Positions 11,559 through 23,971 are shown, counted from the first letter of the stretch. The stretch: 64,000 nucleotides of DNA from Diatrype stigma (GCA_022225965.2 JAKJXP020000094.1:124001-188000), one strand, 5' to 3'. The notes: a model not told the origin generated them from the sequence alone. Translations and numbers: made by a program.

Positions 11559-12222
11559 TCAGCCGGTAAGCTCTTTGAGCTTATCTATCCGCTCCTCTAT
11601 GAATTTGAAGTATAGCTGAATTGCCTGGTCTCCATCGACGCGTGGCAGGAAGTCCTCGAAGTAGTTGGACAGCTGGTCTACCTCGCATCGAATTGCTTGA
11701 TGCGAGGCTGCAAGCTCCGCTTTCATCTGGCTCAGCCTTTGACGGAGCTCCTTATTCATGGCCTTTAACTCCATTATTTTGATTCCATATTGAAAGGCTT
11801 TTCCACTCTGCTGACCCAACCGGCCGTGTCCCGTTCCCGGTACCCGTGGCTGGTATGGATAGTCAAAGGGATCTGAGGCATGCGACAAGTCTGAATTTAG
11901 GAGGGCTTTTTCGGGGGCCTGCAAGCTTGGCCAATCGAATCTCCCTGGAGCAGTTGGAGGCGGCCCTCCTGGAATGAAAGGTAGGTATGCCGGTGATTCC
12001 AAGTTGCCCTGGCTCCATATTGTAGTCCCATGGTCATCACCGTTTTCGAAATTCAGATTTTCGGGTGGTGTTCTGCGAGTGACGGCGTTAATAGAAGTCC
12101 AAGGTCGGTGGGGGCTTGACAACGACTTACATTGGGATATTCTCCTGGTCGTATAGAGGCAAAGCTTCCGGTTTCACCGGACTGGCTTCTACCGTTGCGG
12201 TGGTCATTGTGTATGTAGACAT
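11559..12222 (-). CDS. Small coiled-coil protein, function unknown
   Basis: Two exons, 12222-12131 and 12072-11559, give 201 residues. The 58-nt intron has a GTAAGT donor, a TTAAC branch and a GCAG acceptor, and phase is kept. The N-terminal 110 residues are polar and Pro-rich (PGGPPPTAPG). Residues about 120-200 are predicted helical with a heptad-like pattern (KIMELKAMNKELRQRL, then a Leu-rich C-terminus EERIDKLKELTG), which suggests a coiled coil and self-association. There is no DNA-binding basic region before the coil, so it is not an ordinary bZIP. I do not recognise the family. Its 5' side faces vma-2 across about 1.6 kb. Confidence 0.7.
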
Positions 12223-13799
12223 TTTCCGCGCTGTGATAGTGATAGGTGAGTTGATGCTTAAAATGTCGTGATGTAGATTGTGAAAAGGAGAGAAATATTT
12301 TGTCATGGTATGGACCCGCCCGCCTCTTTATATTCACCAGGAAGCTGCCTCAAGGCTCGAAGATTTAATATTTCCAAACACCGAAGCCGTGAGTAAGTTG
12401 ATATGACAACCTTATAACTATTAGCGGCACTCTGAATTCAACCCCTTTTACTAGGTTTGAGAAAATAAACTTAGTGAGCATGTATACTTCCAAGTTAGCT
12501 TTGTGCTAATATGATTGAAGCTCCAGATATATCAGATGTACCCCTGATAGTCGACAATATGCTTTTGAGATATAGTTGAGGCCAAGGCAAACTAGGGATG
12601 CTTGATCGTAGTAGTGGGACGCAGTAGCTATATATCGACGATAGGCATCTATGAGCTTGCTGCATCCTGGTTCACTAATGGCCGGCTATAGCTGGATCAG
12701 AAGACGATGGTGCATGATTCTAAGTCCCTGCGTCGAATCAGTCTGGAACAATGAATTATGCCCAGGATTCGATTTAGAACCAAGCTCTGAGTCCACGATG
12801 GTTTACATATTGTGGCTAGTATTCATTGAAGTCAACCTGCATCATGACCGCCTGGGTTGAGCTTAACACTATGTGTAGAGAGCTACGCAGGTGAATGATA
12901 ATCATGGTAGTTCGGTATAATATTGATAGTTCATGGGGAAGTATGAGTTATATCCGTTCAAAAAGGATTGGCACGAGGACTCTCAAAAATTTGAATGGTG
13001 CTACTGTTGCCCGAGAGACGGTTTGAAGGAACATGTTGAGTCCGGTAGTAGGTAATTAAGATAACTTACCACCTAGTATGAGTAGCGATAGATAATTACA
13101 AACATGCGTCGTCTAGTAGACTGTAGACAGCTCACAAATCAACGTTTTCAGGAAGAACTTACCGGAGAAACGCGCTGAACTTATTACCTACCCTTAGATA
13201 CTTAGTGAAGCAATCAATATATCACGACAGAGCTTAACTCGCTATGTACAGAAAGATGATGAGCAACACAACATATTCGTCGTTGAGGAGAATGAGGAGA
13301 ATGGAAACTGCAGTACCTATGGAACCTGGAATAGGGGGAGATAAATGGGGCCGGGGGGCTTGGCCGGCTTGGTCAACTGACGGCGACTGGCGGCATGCAG
13401 CCCCACCTCTGGCACGCTAAGCTGGCTAAGCTGCACCATGAGGTAGAAGGTCAGAAGGCTTAGCACTGTCCAGTTACCTAACTGCCTAACTAGTTGAGTG
13501 GTTAGCAGCTGGAGTTGGCTGGAGCTCCCGACATCAACTGAACGGCGTGGCTGGAGCTTCCAAAGCAATTCATCGTCATCTACGGAGTGGCACTGGCATT
13601 TCCTACCCATCCGCATCCGCATCCGCACCCTACCGAGGCCCTCTATCAGCCCATCGTCCTCTCCTAGCTAGCGCTGGCTATTCCAACTTCGAGACCGTCA
13701 CTCTGAGCATTCACGCGGCTAGTTAGGTAGACCCTCCGACCGCTCGTCTCCAGTAATCTCTTCAGCCCACTCCCGATCCCCCGATCTCCGACCACCACC
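12223..13799. promoter_or_regulatory. Divergent intergenic region between the coiled-coil gene and vma-2
   Basis: No gene is recognised. A short tandem of ATCCGC-type hexamers lies at about 13610-13628 near the vma-2 start. The vma-2 initiation context is strong (CACCACCATGGC). Confidence 0.4.
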
Positions 13800-15551
13800 A
13801 TGGCGACTACGGACCCCCGAGAGTCCTCGTCGTATTCCATCGTACCGCGAATCCGGTACAACACAATTGGTGGTGTCAACGGACCGCTAGTCATCTTGGA
13901 AGACGTCAAATTCCCCCGCTATAATGAAATTGTCACCTTGACACTTCCTGATGGCACCGAACGGTCGGGCCAGGTCCTTGAGGCTCGAGGTGAGGGACCC
14001 TGCTTTGCGAGAGGCCTCCTAGGAGAACGCCAACCACTGACGATGCCTCTATTCTCATCTTCGCAGGAAACCGCGCCGTCGTTCAGGTCTTCGAGGGTAC
14101 TTCGGGTATCGATGTCAAGAAGACAAAGGTCGAATTCTCGGGCCAGAGCTTGAAGCTCGGCGTGTCGGAGGATATGCTGGGACGTATCTTCGACGGTTCT
14201 GGACGGGCCATCGATAAGGGGCCTAAGGTCCTTGCCGAAGACTACCTCGACATCAACGGTAGTCCCATCAACCCTTTTGCAAGAGTATGTTGCTTGTCCC
14301 GACGTGGTGGTGGTGGATATGATTGTAACTCGTTCGCCTGTAGGAGTATCCCGAAGAGATGATCTCGACCGGTATCTCGACCATCGATACCATGAACTCC
14401 ATCGCCCGTGGCCAGAAGATCCCCATTTTCTCTGCCGCCGGTTTACCGCACAACGAAATCGCCGCCCAGATCTGTCGACAAGCCAGCTTGGTCAAGCAAA
14501 AGGGCGCTACCAACAAGGGTGTGCACGACGACCACGAGGAGAACTTCTCCATCGTCTTCGCCGCTATGGGTGTCAACTTGGAAACCGCTCGATTCTTCAC
14601 CCGCGATTTCGAAGAGAACGGCAGTTTAGAACGCGTCACCCTCTTCCTCAACCTTGCCAACGATCCTACGTACGTCCTATTCATCCTATTCTTACTCGAT
14701 TATTGACACTCTTGGCCGGGCACTGACACATACACAGAATCGAGCGTATCATTACACCTCGTCTTGCTCTTACTACCGCAGAATACTACGCCTACCAGCT
14801 CGAGAAGCACGTCCTAGTCATCCTCACTGATCTAACAGCCTACTGTGACGCCCTTCGAGAAGTCTCCGCCGCCCGAGAAGAAGTGCCGGGTCGACGTGGT
14901 TTCCCCGGTTACATGTACACGGATTTGTCCACCATCTACGAACGCGCCGGTCGTGTCGCGGGACGAAACGGTTCCATCACGCAGATCCCCATTCTGACCA
15001 TGCCGAACGACGATATCACTCATCCCATTCCCGACTTGACGGGCTACATTACGGAGGGTCAGATCTTCGTCGACCGCCAGCTCGACAACCGCGGTATCTA
15101 CCCGCCCATCAACGTGCTGCCGTCACTGTCCCGTCTCATGAAATCTGCCATCGGAGAGGGCATGACGCGCAAGGACCACGGCGATGTCTCCAACCAGCTC
15201 TACGCCAAGTACGCCATCGGCCGTGACGCAGCCGCCATGCGGGCTGTCGTCGGTGAGGAGGCCCTGTCGCCCGAGGACAAGCTGTCGCTGGAATTCCTCG
15301 AGAAGTTCGAGAGGCAGTTCGTGTCGCAGGGCGCCTACGAGCAGCGCAGCATCTTCGACTCCTTGGACATCGCGTGGAGCCTGCTCCGCATCTACCCCAA
15401 GGAGCTGCTCAACCGCATCCCGGCCAAGATCATCCAGGAGTTCTACCAGCGATCGGCCGCGGAGCGCAAGGGCAAGGGCAAGGAGAGGAACGACAAGGGC
15501 GTCAAGGACACGGACGGTCCGGCCGACGAGGAGAACTTGGTCGACGTATGA
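13800..15551 (+). CDS. vma-2: V-type proton ATPase subunit B
   Basis: Four exons give 515 residues: 13800-13989, 14067-14284, 14344-14669 and 14738-15551. Introns are 77, 59 and 68 nt; the first and third have a CTGAC branch point. Length and sequence fit the B subunit (about 500-515 residues) throughout. The subunit belongs to the cytosolic V1 sector, whose A3B3 ring hydrolyses ATP to drive protons into vacuoles and endosomes. B is the non-catalytic nucleotide-site subunit and lacks a classical P-loop. Visible family motifs include [35 protein letters not shown] and [23 protein letters not shown]. The C-terminal tail is charged ([11 protein letters not shown]) and ends in NLVDV. The gene is intact and likely essential. 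Confidence 0.97.
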
Positions 15552-18194
15552 TTTGCGTCCTGTGTAGGGTGTCGGACGGAGGGTGAAAGAGCGAGCGTGG
15601 GAGGGAGAGGTGGTAAGACTGACTAGCACCTACTGAAACTGGATGACATCACCCAACTACCTATCTACCTAGGAGAACGAGAGTTGTGTATACAGTTAGA
15701 GACGAGTTGTAAACGCGGGAGTACCGGCCTGTTTAGCATCCAATACTACATATGTTACTGAAAAAAACCTTGACTAATACCTACATCCTGAGTGTTGCAG
15801 TCCAAGTCGCAACTGAGGGATTCCTGTGCAACGCGAGATCCCGATCTTGCTGCCGTTCAATTGACTGAGGGCCATGTCTGTCTCAATTAGTGTGCTGGCG
15901 GTATCCAGGGGCCGTGAACCTGACGATCCACACATGCCTCCCAAGATCTCACCGGGCAGTGACGCATGTTCGAAGAACATATAGAGATATGCCTGCTCCT
16001 TTACACTCTATGAAATAGCAGCATATTTGGGGGAGGGTTTGACGATATTCAGGTGAACAACACTTTCAAATAACTAGAGCATGTATCATCTTGATACCAA
16101 ACGCCTACCTGCGCGGATGAGGCGACGGAGTAACAGGCAGGGGCCTTGAGTTATATATTATTATGGTGTAAGGTGTTGCACACAAACATATTGTGTACTT
16201 ATGCATTTGTATTATACGTTGGTACCCATGCATATCGCTTCCACGTGTGTGCAAAGTCGCCTAGGTAGTCCCAGCCAGTTCATCAATTTGACTGTCGAGG
16301 CAAGGCCCGTGCCTTGCTCACAACCCTTGAACTCTTCGGCCCAATTCCTGGCCGAGAGGATTCGCTCGTGACTCCGCTGTGTGACGCCGCCCCCGAGTAC
16401 CCTTTGCGGGGCCCCGCATGTAGATACAATGGAACCAATTCACTCGGGTTTGGGTTACCTGCCCGAGATTGGTATGTCTGCCCTCCTGAAGATATGGTAC
16501 TGGCCGTGATGAATTGCTGTTTACTCAATCGCCCTTCGACATTATATATAACATGTAGGCCTAGTTATTGTCCTGGAACATACCCCTTTTACGCTTTGCC
16601 TATACGAACAGTAGCCGTTCTTTACGCTGGGTATATGTAATATCGCAGTACATGCAGGCATCCCGAGGTCTTATGAAACCTACATATGTAGGTGGTATTA
16701 CCTGAAGGAAGCGGAAAGCTGCGCTACGGGGTTCTCCACGAAGGACGCACATCTGAATGGCCAGCCTGGACAGCCCTAATTACCCCGCATTGAGGAGAGG
16801 AAAGGAGAGGAGATGAGATGCAAAAGCTACCTACATGATCTTGCCTATTACGGCACCTACCTGGTAGCGCTGACAGGAAGGGCCGGGGAGCCTTCTGGGG
16901 GGAAAGCTTGCCGGCCGCAAACAACCACCGCACTTCCGCACCAATCGATTCTGACCCAGGTCCTTGCCTAGGTACCTAGGGAAGAATACCGGTAAACTTG
17001 GAACCTGAAGTCTGTCTTACGAGGCACATGACGAGCTGAGAAAGAGTGCAGGTGCAGGGGAGGCTGGGAACTTTACAATGATGATCTGCAGGTTTGCTTG
17101 CAGCACGTCATGTCGGCCCCGATCCGGTCACAAGAGGACCAGAGAATTCATGCACGGGTTGTTCGGCCGAGGAAACAAATCTGCGACAATCCATGAATTC
17201 GAGAACTGGTGATCCTTGGACAGTGGCTGTTGATTGAGAAACGACGCAACAGCGGCATGTGGTGATAATGCAAAGCTTGCTATATCTGGCTGGGGTCTGG
17301 TAATATAGCTCTCGTTACCTACTATGTAGGACCGTAGGTAGGTTCAAGGTTGCAACTGCACTCGGAGCTAAGGTGCTGCTGTCCATCCGCGAGCCATCTC
17401 CCCGGGTCCCAGCCAGCCCAGTGACGCATAATTCAGTCGCGTGGGAGTCGAGACAAACATCAGCTTGGCGGAGCCCCTTACACTGGACCTATGAAGTATG
17501 TACAGCTTCGAAGTAAAATCAGTGCGCATTCCAAGGCTTCAAGGGCATTGCAGCAGCCCGACCCAGCAGCCTGCGTATATGCGTATGTATGTAGATACCC
17601 ATGAGCCCAACCCATGAGCCCATACCCATGTGCTGTAGGAACACTGGAACAGTAAGTAATATGTCGAGTAATATCAACAACAGCCAACCAACCATCACTT
17701 AACGTATGTAGTTAGTTACGTCGTTACCCCAACTTTCCCCACGAGGTGGAGAAGCTGCAAGGTATGTAGCATTATACGCGTGCCCACTAATAATACCCCA
17801 GTTTCCCAAAGCTTGACCAACGTTACTTGCGCTTGGGACTGCGTCGTACCCGGGCAGCCCAGGTAATCAATAAATAATAAATAATAAATGCCCAGACGAT
17901 GTCCTCAGCTGGAGCTCGCCTCTTCTTCTTCACCTCCACCTTGAGTTTCTCCGGTCCAGGGTCCCTTGGTATAGAGCAACGGGCTGTCAATACTAGGAAC
18001 TAGCAGATATACCTACATAGCTTTTAATTATCTTTACTAGTCCCTATATAACTTGGTGATTCCCTCGCTTGTTACCCCGGTTCCTCTCTTGCTTTATGCG
18101 CGCCTCCCCCTGGGCTACACTCCTAGGCCCAAGCTAAGACATCGTCAACAAACGCGCACGAGCCTGTGGCAATTGAGACAAGAACAAGTCCAAC
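15552..18194. other. Long intergenic region between vma-2 and the mutarotase gene
   Basis: In 2.6 kb I find no gene I can defend; short frames near 16283-16640 have no recognisable domain. It contains a perfect 14-bp palindrome (CCTAGGTACCTAGG, 16967-16980), a short AATA-type repeat at about 17868-17889, and a TATATAA box at 18045-18051 for the gene that follows. Confidence 0.4.
18045..18051 (+). promoter_or_regulatory. TATA box of the mutarotase gene
   Basis: TATATAA lies about 144 bp upstream of the ATG at 18195, a usual fungal distance. Untested. Confidence 0.4.
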
Positions 18195-19567
18195 ATGCGT
18201 CTCAACCCTTACCTTGCCACATTAGGGGCTCTTCTGCTCCCAATCGCTTCCGCACAACCAACCGGGAGCGACAAAAGGAGCAGCAATGACACGAAGGGCC
18301 CCGACGCCGACGGCTTCTACTGGATCTCCACCGACGAGATCCAGGCGGCCTTCATTCCGTACGGGGCTGCCATCACGAAGCTGCTGATCAAGGACCAGCA
18401 CGGCGTCACGCGGGACATCATCGTCGGGTGGGACAACGCGACCGCGTACGAGAACCCGGACGTGCACCCGCACTTCGGCAGCGTGCCGGGGCGCTACGCG
18501 AACCGGATCCGGAACAGCACGTTCGAGATCGACGGCGCGGCCTACCAGGTCCCGCCGAACGAGAACGACGGCGCCGACACGCTGCACGGCGGGCCCGACG
18601 GCTGGGACTACCGCAACTTCACCGTGGTGGCGCACACGGCCGACAGCATCACCTTCTCGCTCGTCGACCCGGACGGCAAGGAGGGCTTCCCCGGCGAGGT
18701 CATCTCGTACATCACCTACACGGTGCACGGGTCCACCTGGGACTTCAAGATGGTGGCCCTCGCCACGACCAAGAAGACGCCCATCATGCTGAGCAGCCAC
18801 GACTACTGGAACCTGGACGGCTTCGGCAACACCGAGTACAACAACGCCCTGAACCACACCCTCTACCTGCCCTACGGCGGCCAGCGCGTCGGCGTCGACA
18901 ACATCCTCATCCCCACAGGCGACATCCTGGCCAACGAGGCCGGGTCCGTCAACGACTTCTGGTCCGCGCCCAAGCAGCTCGGCGCGGACCTGGGGAAGCC
19001 TGAGGCCGATGGGAACTGCGGGTTCAACTGCACCGGTTACGGTAAGCCACCATGCACCTGTCCCTCCTCCTAACTAGCCCCACCGCCAACAGCGCCGTAA
19101 GCATTGCGGAGGAAGACAAGCACCCCAAAATATACAACTGATGACAATGACCATGGCACTCTCACTAACGACCCTTCTCTCACCATGCAGACACCTGCTG
19201 GCTCATCAACCGCGAGTCGCCGTACGACTGGCGGACGTCCGGGCCCGTCGCGACGCTGCGCTCGGCGTGGTCGGGGATCCAGCTCGACGTGTTCACGGAC
19301 CAGGAGGCCTTCCAGGTGTACAGCTGCAACGCGCAGGACGGGACGTGGCCGGTCAAGTCGGCCCACCAGGGGTCCGACAACCCGGACTTCGCGCCCGTCG
19401 TCGAGCAGTACGGCTGCGTCGTCCTCGAGGTCGAGGACTGGATCGACGGCATCAACCACCCCGAGTGGGGCCGCGCCGACCGCCAGATCTTCTCCCCCGG
19501 CGGCGACCCCTACGTCCTCCAGGCCAGCTACGTCTTCAGCGTCAACTCGTCGACCGCCGCGCCGTAG
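18195..19567 (+). CDS. Secreted aldose 1-epimerase (galactose mutarotase)
   Basis: Two exons, 18195-19041 and 19191-19567, give 407 residues. The 149-nt intron has a GTAAGC donor and a CTAAC branch, and joins codons within YDTCW. The enzyme interconverts alpha and beta anomers of galactose or glucose. A signal peptide is clear (MRLNPYLATLGALLLPIASA, cleavage before QPTG), so it acts in the wall or medium. Family motifs are present: GRYANRI, the TLHGG histidine, SSHDYWNLDG with the second His, and a C-terminal LEVEDWIDGIN containing the likely catalytic Glu. Several N-glycosylation sites are visible. The stop TAG at 19565 is followed in the same frame by a complete GPI-anchor-type tail ending at 19798, so the ancestral or alternative product may be membrane-anchored. 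Confidence 0.9.
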
Positions 19568-19798
19568 GGCGGCGCCGCGTGCGGGAGTGGCAGCGGGAGC
19601 AATGGTGGCGGTAGTTGTAGTAACGGGACGAGCGCGCCGAGCTCTGGTCCGGCGCCAGCACCAACACAGGCACAGAATCCGCCGCCGCTTCCGCCTCCTG
19701 TCACGGCGGGCGCCGCTTCAGGCAGCAGTGCGCGGGCGGCTGCGGGGTTGCTGCTTGGGATGGTCTTGGCTACTGCGATCAGTTTCGCCGAGATCTAA
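19568..19798 (+). pseudogene. In-frame GPI-anchor signal downstream of the mutarotase stop
   Basis: Directly after TAG (19565-19567) the same frame stays open for 76 codons to TAA (19796-19798). It encodes a Gly/Ser-rich linker (GSGSGSNGGGSCSNG), a Pro-rich stretch (NPPPLPPP), a small-residue site (GAASGSSA) and a hydrophobic tail (AAAGLLLGMVLATAISF). This is the textbook layout of a fungal GPI signal. It is either a disabled 3' end, reached by stop readthrough, or joined by a splice using the GTAGGG that overlaps the stop. Confidence 0.6.
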
Positions 19799-20187
19799 GC
19801 GATGTAATTGTAAAGTTAATACAGAAGCCCAACTGTTCGATGCCGTAACGTCTAATTGATTGTCGCTGTTGCCACTAGGTGTGACATTCTCTAGGTAAAT
19901 ATTACGGACACTCGTCAGGCCATCCTGCTCATAACCCTAATTAACAGTCTTTGGCTTCCCATTTGGTGTTTCGAAATGGCGTTGAGTAGTAATTTTGCCG
20001 GGCTGGAAAGTCTGCCCACACTTCCTTAAAGCACTAGACAATATGTACGACCAAGGGGAGACTTAACAAGACAGATTGAATTGGATGAGGCGGTGCCTGA
20101 CCAAGGTACCGAATGTTTGTAGGCAACCCCATCCATGACCCCCGTTTGAGTCTGTTCTCGTAGGAATACTCGGTGTAGTTACGCCTC
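19799..20187. other. Intergenic, convergent 3' ends
   Basis: The 3' ends of the mutarotase (plus) and HET (minus) genes face each other here. No gene or RNA is seen. Confidence 0.4.
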
Positions 20188-22463
20188 CTACACAACTGAC
20201 ACCTCGATGTCGGGAGAGCTTTCAAGAATGAGCTGAACCTGGTCGTGCGTAGCTACCGTTTGCCCTATTGCTGACGTTCCTATTCGCTGGAACTTCCCTA
20301 TGTGAGAACTCGATTTTCCAAGGATGAGGAACTCGCTTTGATGAAGGTGACTGTGGCTAAACAAATGGAGAAGCCATACGGCTATGGGACTACCGGTATT
20401 CGAAACCCACGTTTTCTGGCCAGGCTTTTCTTCCTTGCACTTACGTGTGTCCACCGTGGCCCTGTTTAAGGTCTGTATCCTGCTACCATCTGGTAACTCC
20501 GCGCTGATGCCCTCGCAAGGCGTGTCGAAGAAGACTTCAGTTGTCGTTACCGACTCCACGGCTGGGTCCCTACTTTCGATAACCAGTTGCAGCGGATGGG
20601 CATTATCATCATCTGCTACTTCCAGACGGGCGTACAGCAGCCGGCCTCGGAGCTGAACGCTTGGCAGAGGGGATGCATCTCTCGAGATACTGGTACGGTC
20701 TTCGTCCCGAGAAGAGAATCCCACGACCTCGTAGCTCCATTGACGCTCGGGCCAGAGTCCGTAGTTGACACGCCCGTACACAGACGCCCAGCTCCAACTC
20801 GGTGCGATTTCTGCCAGCGGGACACAGGGTCCCGCGACTCTCGTTGTCCAGCTAAGGCCCCACAGCGCGTCTCGTTTCCAGATGCCGTAGACGTACTCGT
20901 CGTCCAAGTGTTTTTCGAGCACCGACACAACGCCCTGGATAGCGATCAGCCGGTCGGTGTACCTGGTCAGATTCCTATGGGCGTAGTGCTGGACGACCTT
21001 GGACATCCAGAATCTGTACAGATCCGTAGTAGAGGAGCGCGACAGACGCAAGGACAGATTATAGTCATGGTCGCTACCATCTCCGGTGTCCCCGACAGAC
21101 AGACTCGGGTCCGGGTTCGAGACGTCCGAGCTTTCGCAGTGGCAGGTCGTGTTGCACTCCCAGATCAACTCACGCCGCCCGAAGGACAGATAGCGCCTAG
21201 CTAGGAGCCTCTCCTGGTAGCACCAGCCCCGACTCGAAAGCGTGCCCTCCTGGTATCCTATCCTCCTCGCTATGCTGCCGCCATCCCCCAGTAAAGCCTC
21301 TCGAAAGTGGAGCGCAACTACCCCGTTGGGGGAGTCGGCGTTCAGGGGGATCTGCAAAGTCCCTCCGCTGGATTCTGGCCGAGCGCCGAGGAAGCCGTGG
21401 TTACATCCGGTCGAGGAGGAAGTTGCTATGACGACGTCGGCGCCGGTGTAGTAGTCTGCCATTTTCGCTGCCTCTTTCGCCCAGTCGTCTCCGTCGTCTT
21501 GAACGATACACAGGGAGTCGATCCAGAGGTAACGGATGCCCAGATGTCTCGCTACGCGAACGGCATCTTGGAAGGTGAGGGGAAGCGACTCCGTAGCGAT
21601 GCCCTCGCCGATGTGCTCGGTAATGTTGCCTTTCAGTGTTCTCAAAGGCTGCGATGAACCCCAGCTATGGCTGAGAACGGCGTAGGATGCTGCTAAACCG
21701 TTCGAGTGAATAAGACGTGGTGTGGGTTCGGAAACGTCGAGGACTCGCGTTGGCAGGCCAGGTGCTTGGTCGAGATGGCATGGACCGTGAGATTGCATAC
21801 AAGAGGTGAGCCATTCCTTCGCGCAATCCAGGGTTTCGAGGGAGTCAGCTCTCGGTGCCACATGCCTTGCGAATCCAAACTGCGGCATTGAATTTGTAGC
21901 GCCTAAGTATAAGTAATTATCAACTACTGGGGCAAGGGAAAATAGTCTCCCCTTATATGATAACCGCTCCCCACTCCCTCTCTCGGGAAGAAATATCATA
22001 CGGCAATGCAGTCCATTCACTTACCAACTTCATTATACAGCCGCACTTTCACAACTTCTTCGGAGGTCTCCCCCGCCGCGAGCCACACAAGGTCACCGGA
22101 AACCCGGACGACGTCTAGCCCCTCGGCCAACGAGCACTGCCATACCGCGTAGCAAGAGCAGCAGCCGAAGTCCACCCACTGCGATTGTTGTGCGGAACTG
22201 TAGACTTCCCTGGGAGGCTGGTCGTTCCGGGGGTAGCGACCGCAGCCTGGACAGGGTTCGTGCAAGCGGCGCTCTGCGTGCTCCAGTTCGAATTCGCCGC
22301 GCATGCGATCGAATACGGTCGATCCCCCGTTGCTGGGACTAGCGATCATCATGTCGCCCTCGTCCTCATCCCCGTCTTGCGCCCATTCGGGGAGGCCGTC
22401 TTCCTCATCTTCTCCTTCCTCCTGCGCCCATTCGGGGAAATCTTCATATTCTTCTTGTAGCAT
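20188..22463 (-). CDS. HET-domain (heterokaryon incompatibility) protein
   Basis: Two exons, 22463-22025 and 21902-20188, give 717 residues. The 122-nt intron (GTAAGT donor, TTAG acceptor) joins in phase across a Gly codon; without it the frame stops a few bases on. The HET domain spans about residues 220-390, with YAVLSHSWG, RYLWIDSLCIVQDD, MADYYTGADVVIA and RGWCYQERLLARRYLSF. HET domains trigger cell death after non-self fusion or act downstream of NLR-type sensors, and have a TIR-like fold. The N-terminal exon is unusual: an acidic stretch with two PEWAQ repeats, then CPGCG and CCSCYAVWQC, a possible metal site. The C-terminal 230 residues contain APSWSWASV, common after HET domains. The partner and allele specificity are unknown. 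Confidence 0.88.
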
Positions 22464-23971
22464 GTTTATCAGTTGACGATTTCTTTGATCACAACGAAGG
22501 TAGGTGTGTGGAGCTTACTATGCGCAGTTATGCGGTTCCGAAACAAGATATGGCCAGGGAAGCTAAGTTCAATATAGCTGTGATTCACGTGACCAACCTT
22601 GCACTCCCGTTTTCGAGTCCAGGGGAATGAAAACAAGTGTAGGAAGCTCACCTGTCGTTGAATATAATATATTCGGCGAGAGGCAAACGCATGGTTAATC
22701 TTGGGTAAAGTAGGATTCAGGTGCGTACGAAGTGCTTGTAGCCATGCAATCATTTCTAGTGTCAGTGATTCGCAAGTACAGACTGAAAATATAGTCTTGA
22801 ATTCACACGATATCTACACAGGCCTTGAAATCCGTCTGCATAGCAGCCCCTGGTGATAGGTGACCGTGATGTGATGATAGTTCCCCCCTGAGTCATTTCC
22901 TGTTTGACCAACAGGCTCCCAAATCCATATCTGGTCATAAGTTGAAAATAAGCCTTGTAAGGACACTAAGGTGCTGACAGTCGTGACAGGCTAGTATATT
23001 CCTCACGAAGTGTCCGAACCTCCCTCAGGACATTCGTGATGCAGTGTATCTTTGCGAGCCGGAAAGTTCCGACATTATTGCGTGGCCATGAGATAAAGAA
23101 TGGGATACAGCCCGTCTACTAAACGCCCAGATTAACAGTTGAGGTAAAAGAGCCGATCACATTTAGCGAGCTTGTTCTTACTCAGCCCATGGTGGACAAG
23201 CATGATCCAATCACGTCTTTGAAGACAGATTATCAGCGATCAGTCAGATTGTAGGAAGCATCTCTCCACGCCTTCAGCTTATAGGTTCGGGGAACCTGAT
23301 AGTGACATAATGAATGATGGATGGTTACACACGATATTCGCAAGTATTGCTTGTACCACTGGCAGCTTTCCTCGTGCTTAGTATACTGGGATACTCTTCA
23401 TTTGAGACAATCTCCTCATGAAATAACCTTGACGGAGACATCAAGATTATATGTGCAAATCGAAGGTCATTTATTGGCACTTCAGTTCCGCAGTAAGATG
23501 GACCATCCTCGTAATATAAGTGAGATATATTCAGTCAAGCGTTCTACGGTCGGAAACTGACTCCGTAAATCTAGCTGGCACTGGCGGGGTCGCGGATATA
23601 GACGTGGAATTATGTGATTGTGTAAAGCCAAAGAGACTACGCATGATGGCAAGCGTCAGCCAGCATCTTTGGCCGGACCAAGCAGTAGACCGTATGGAGA
23701 GCCCAAAAGTTTGGTTTATTTAAGTGCCCCCCTGACTCGTTCCGGTGGCATGAAAAGTGTAGCTGTAGCGCAATGATACACAACCGCATATTTCTCAAGT
23801 CGTGAGACCATATTATCGGATGCGAAACACGCACTAGGGGCTTATAAATACCGGGTATAGGTTCAACAACTGCCCCTTGCTCTCCAGCCCGATCTCACTG
23901 CACTACAGTTGAACACATCTTCTAGGGATCCGAAAATACGCCTTTTCGACAACAGAAGGGGCAGAACGGTC
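22464..23971. promoter_or_regulatory. Divergent intergenic region between the HET and GMC genes
   Basis: Both genes start here and diverge. No further gene is supported. A TATAAATA box for the GMC gene lies at 23843-23850. Confidence 0.4.
23843..23850 (+). promoter_or_regulatory. TATA box of the GMC oxidoreductase gene
   Basis: TATAAATA lies about 122 bp before the ATG at 23972. Its match and spacing are good; untested. Confidence 0.5.

Noticed and set aside
16283..16640. Overlapping small frames on both strands between vma-2 and the mutarotase
   Set aside because: No recognised motif, no intron support, no start context; could be real but cannot be defended.
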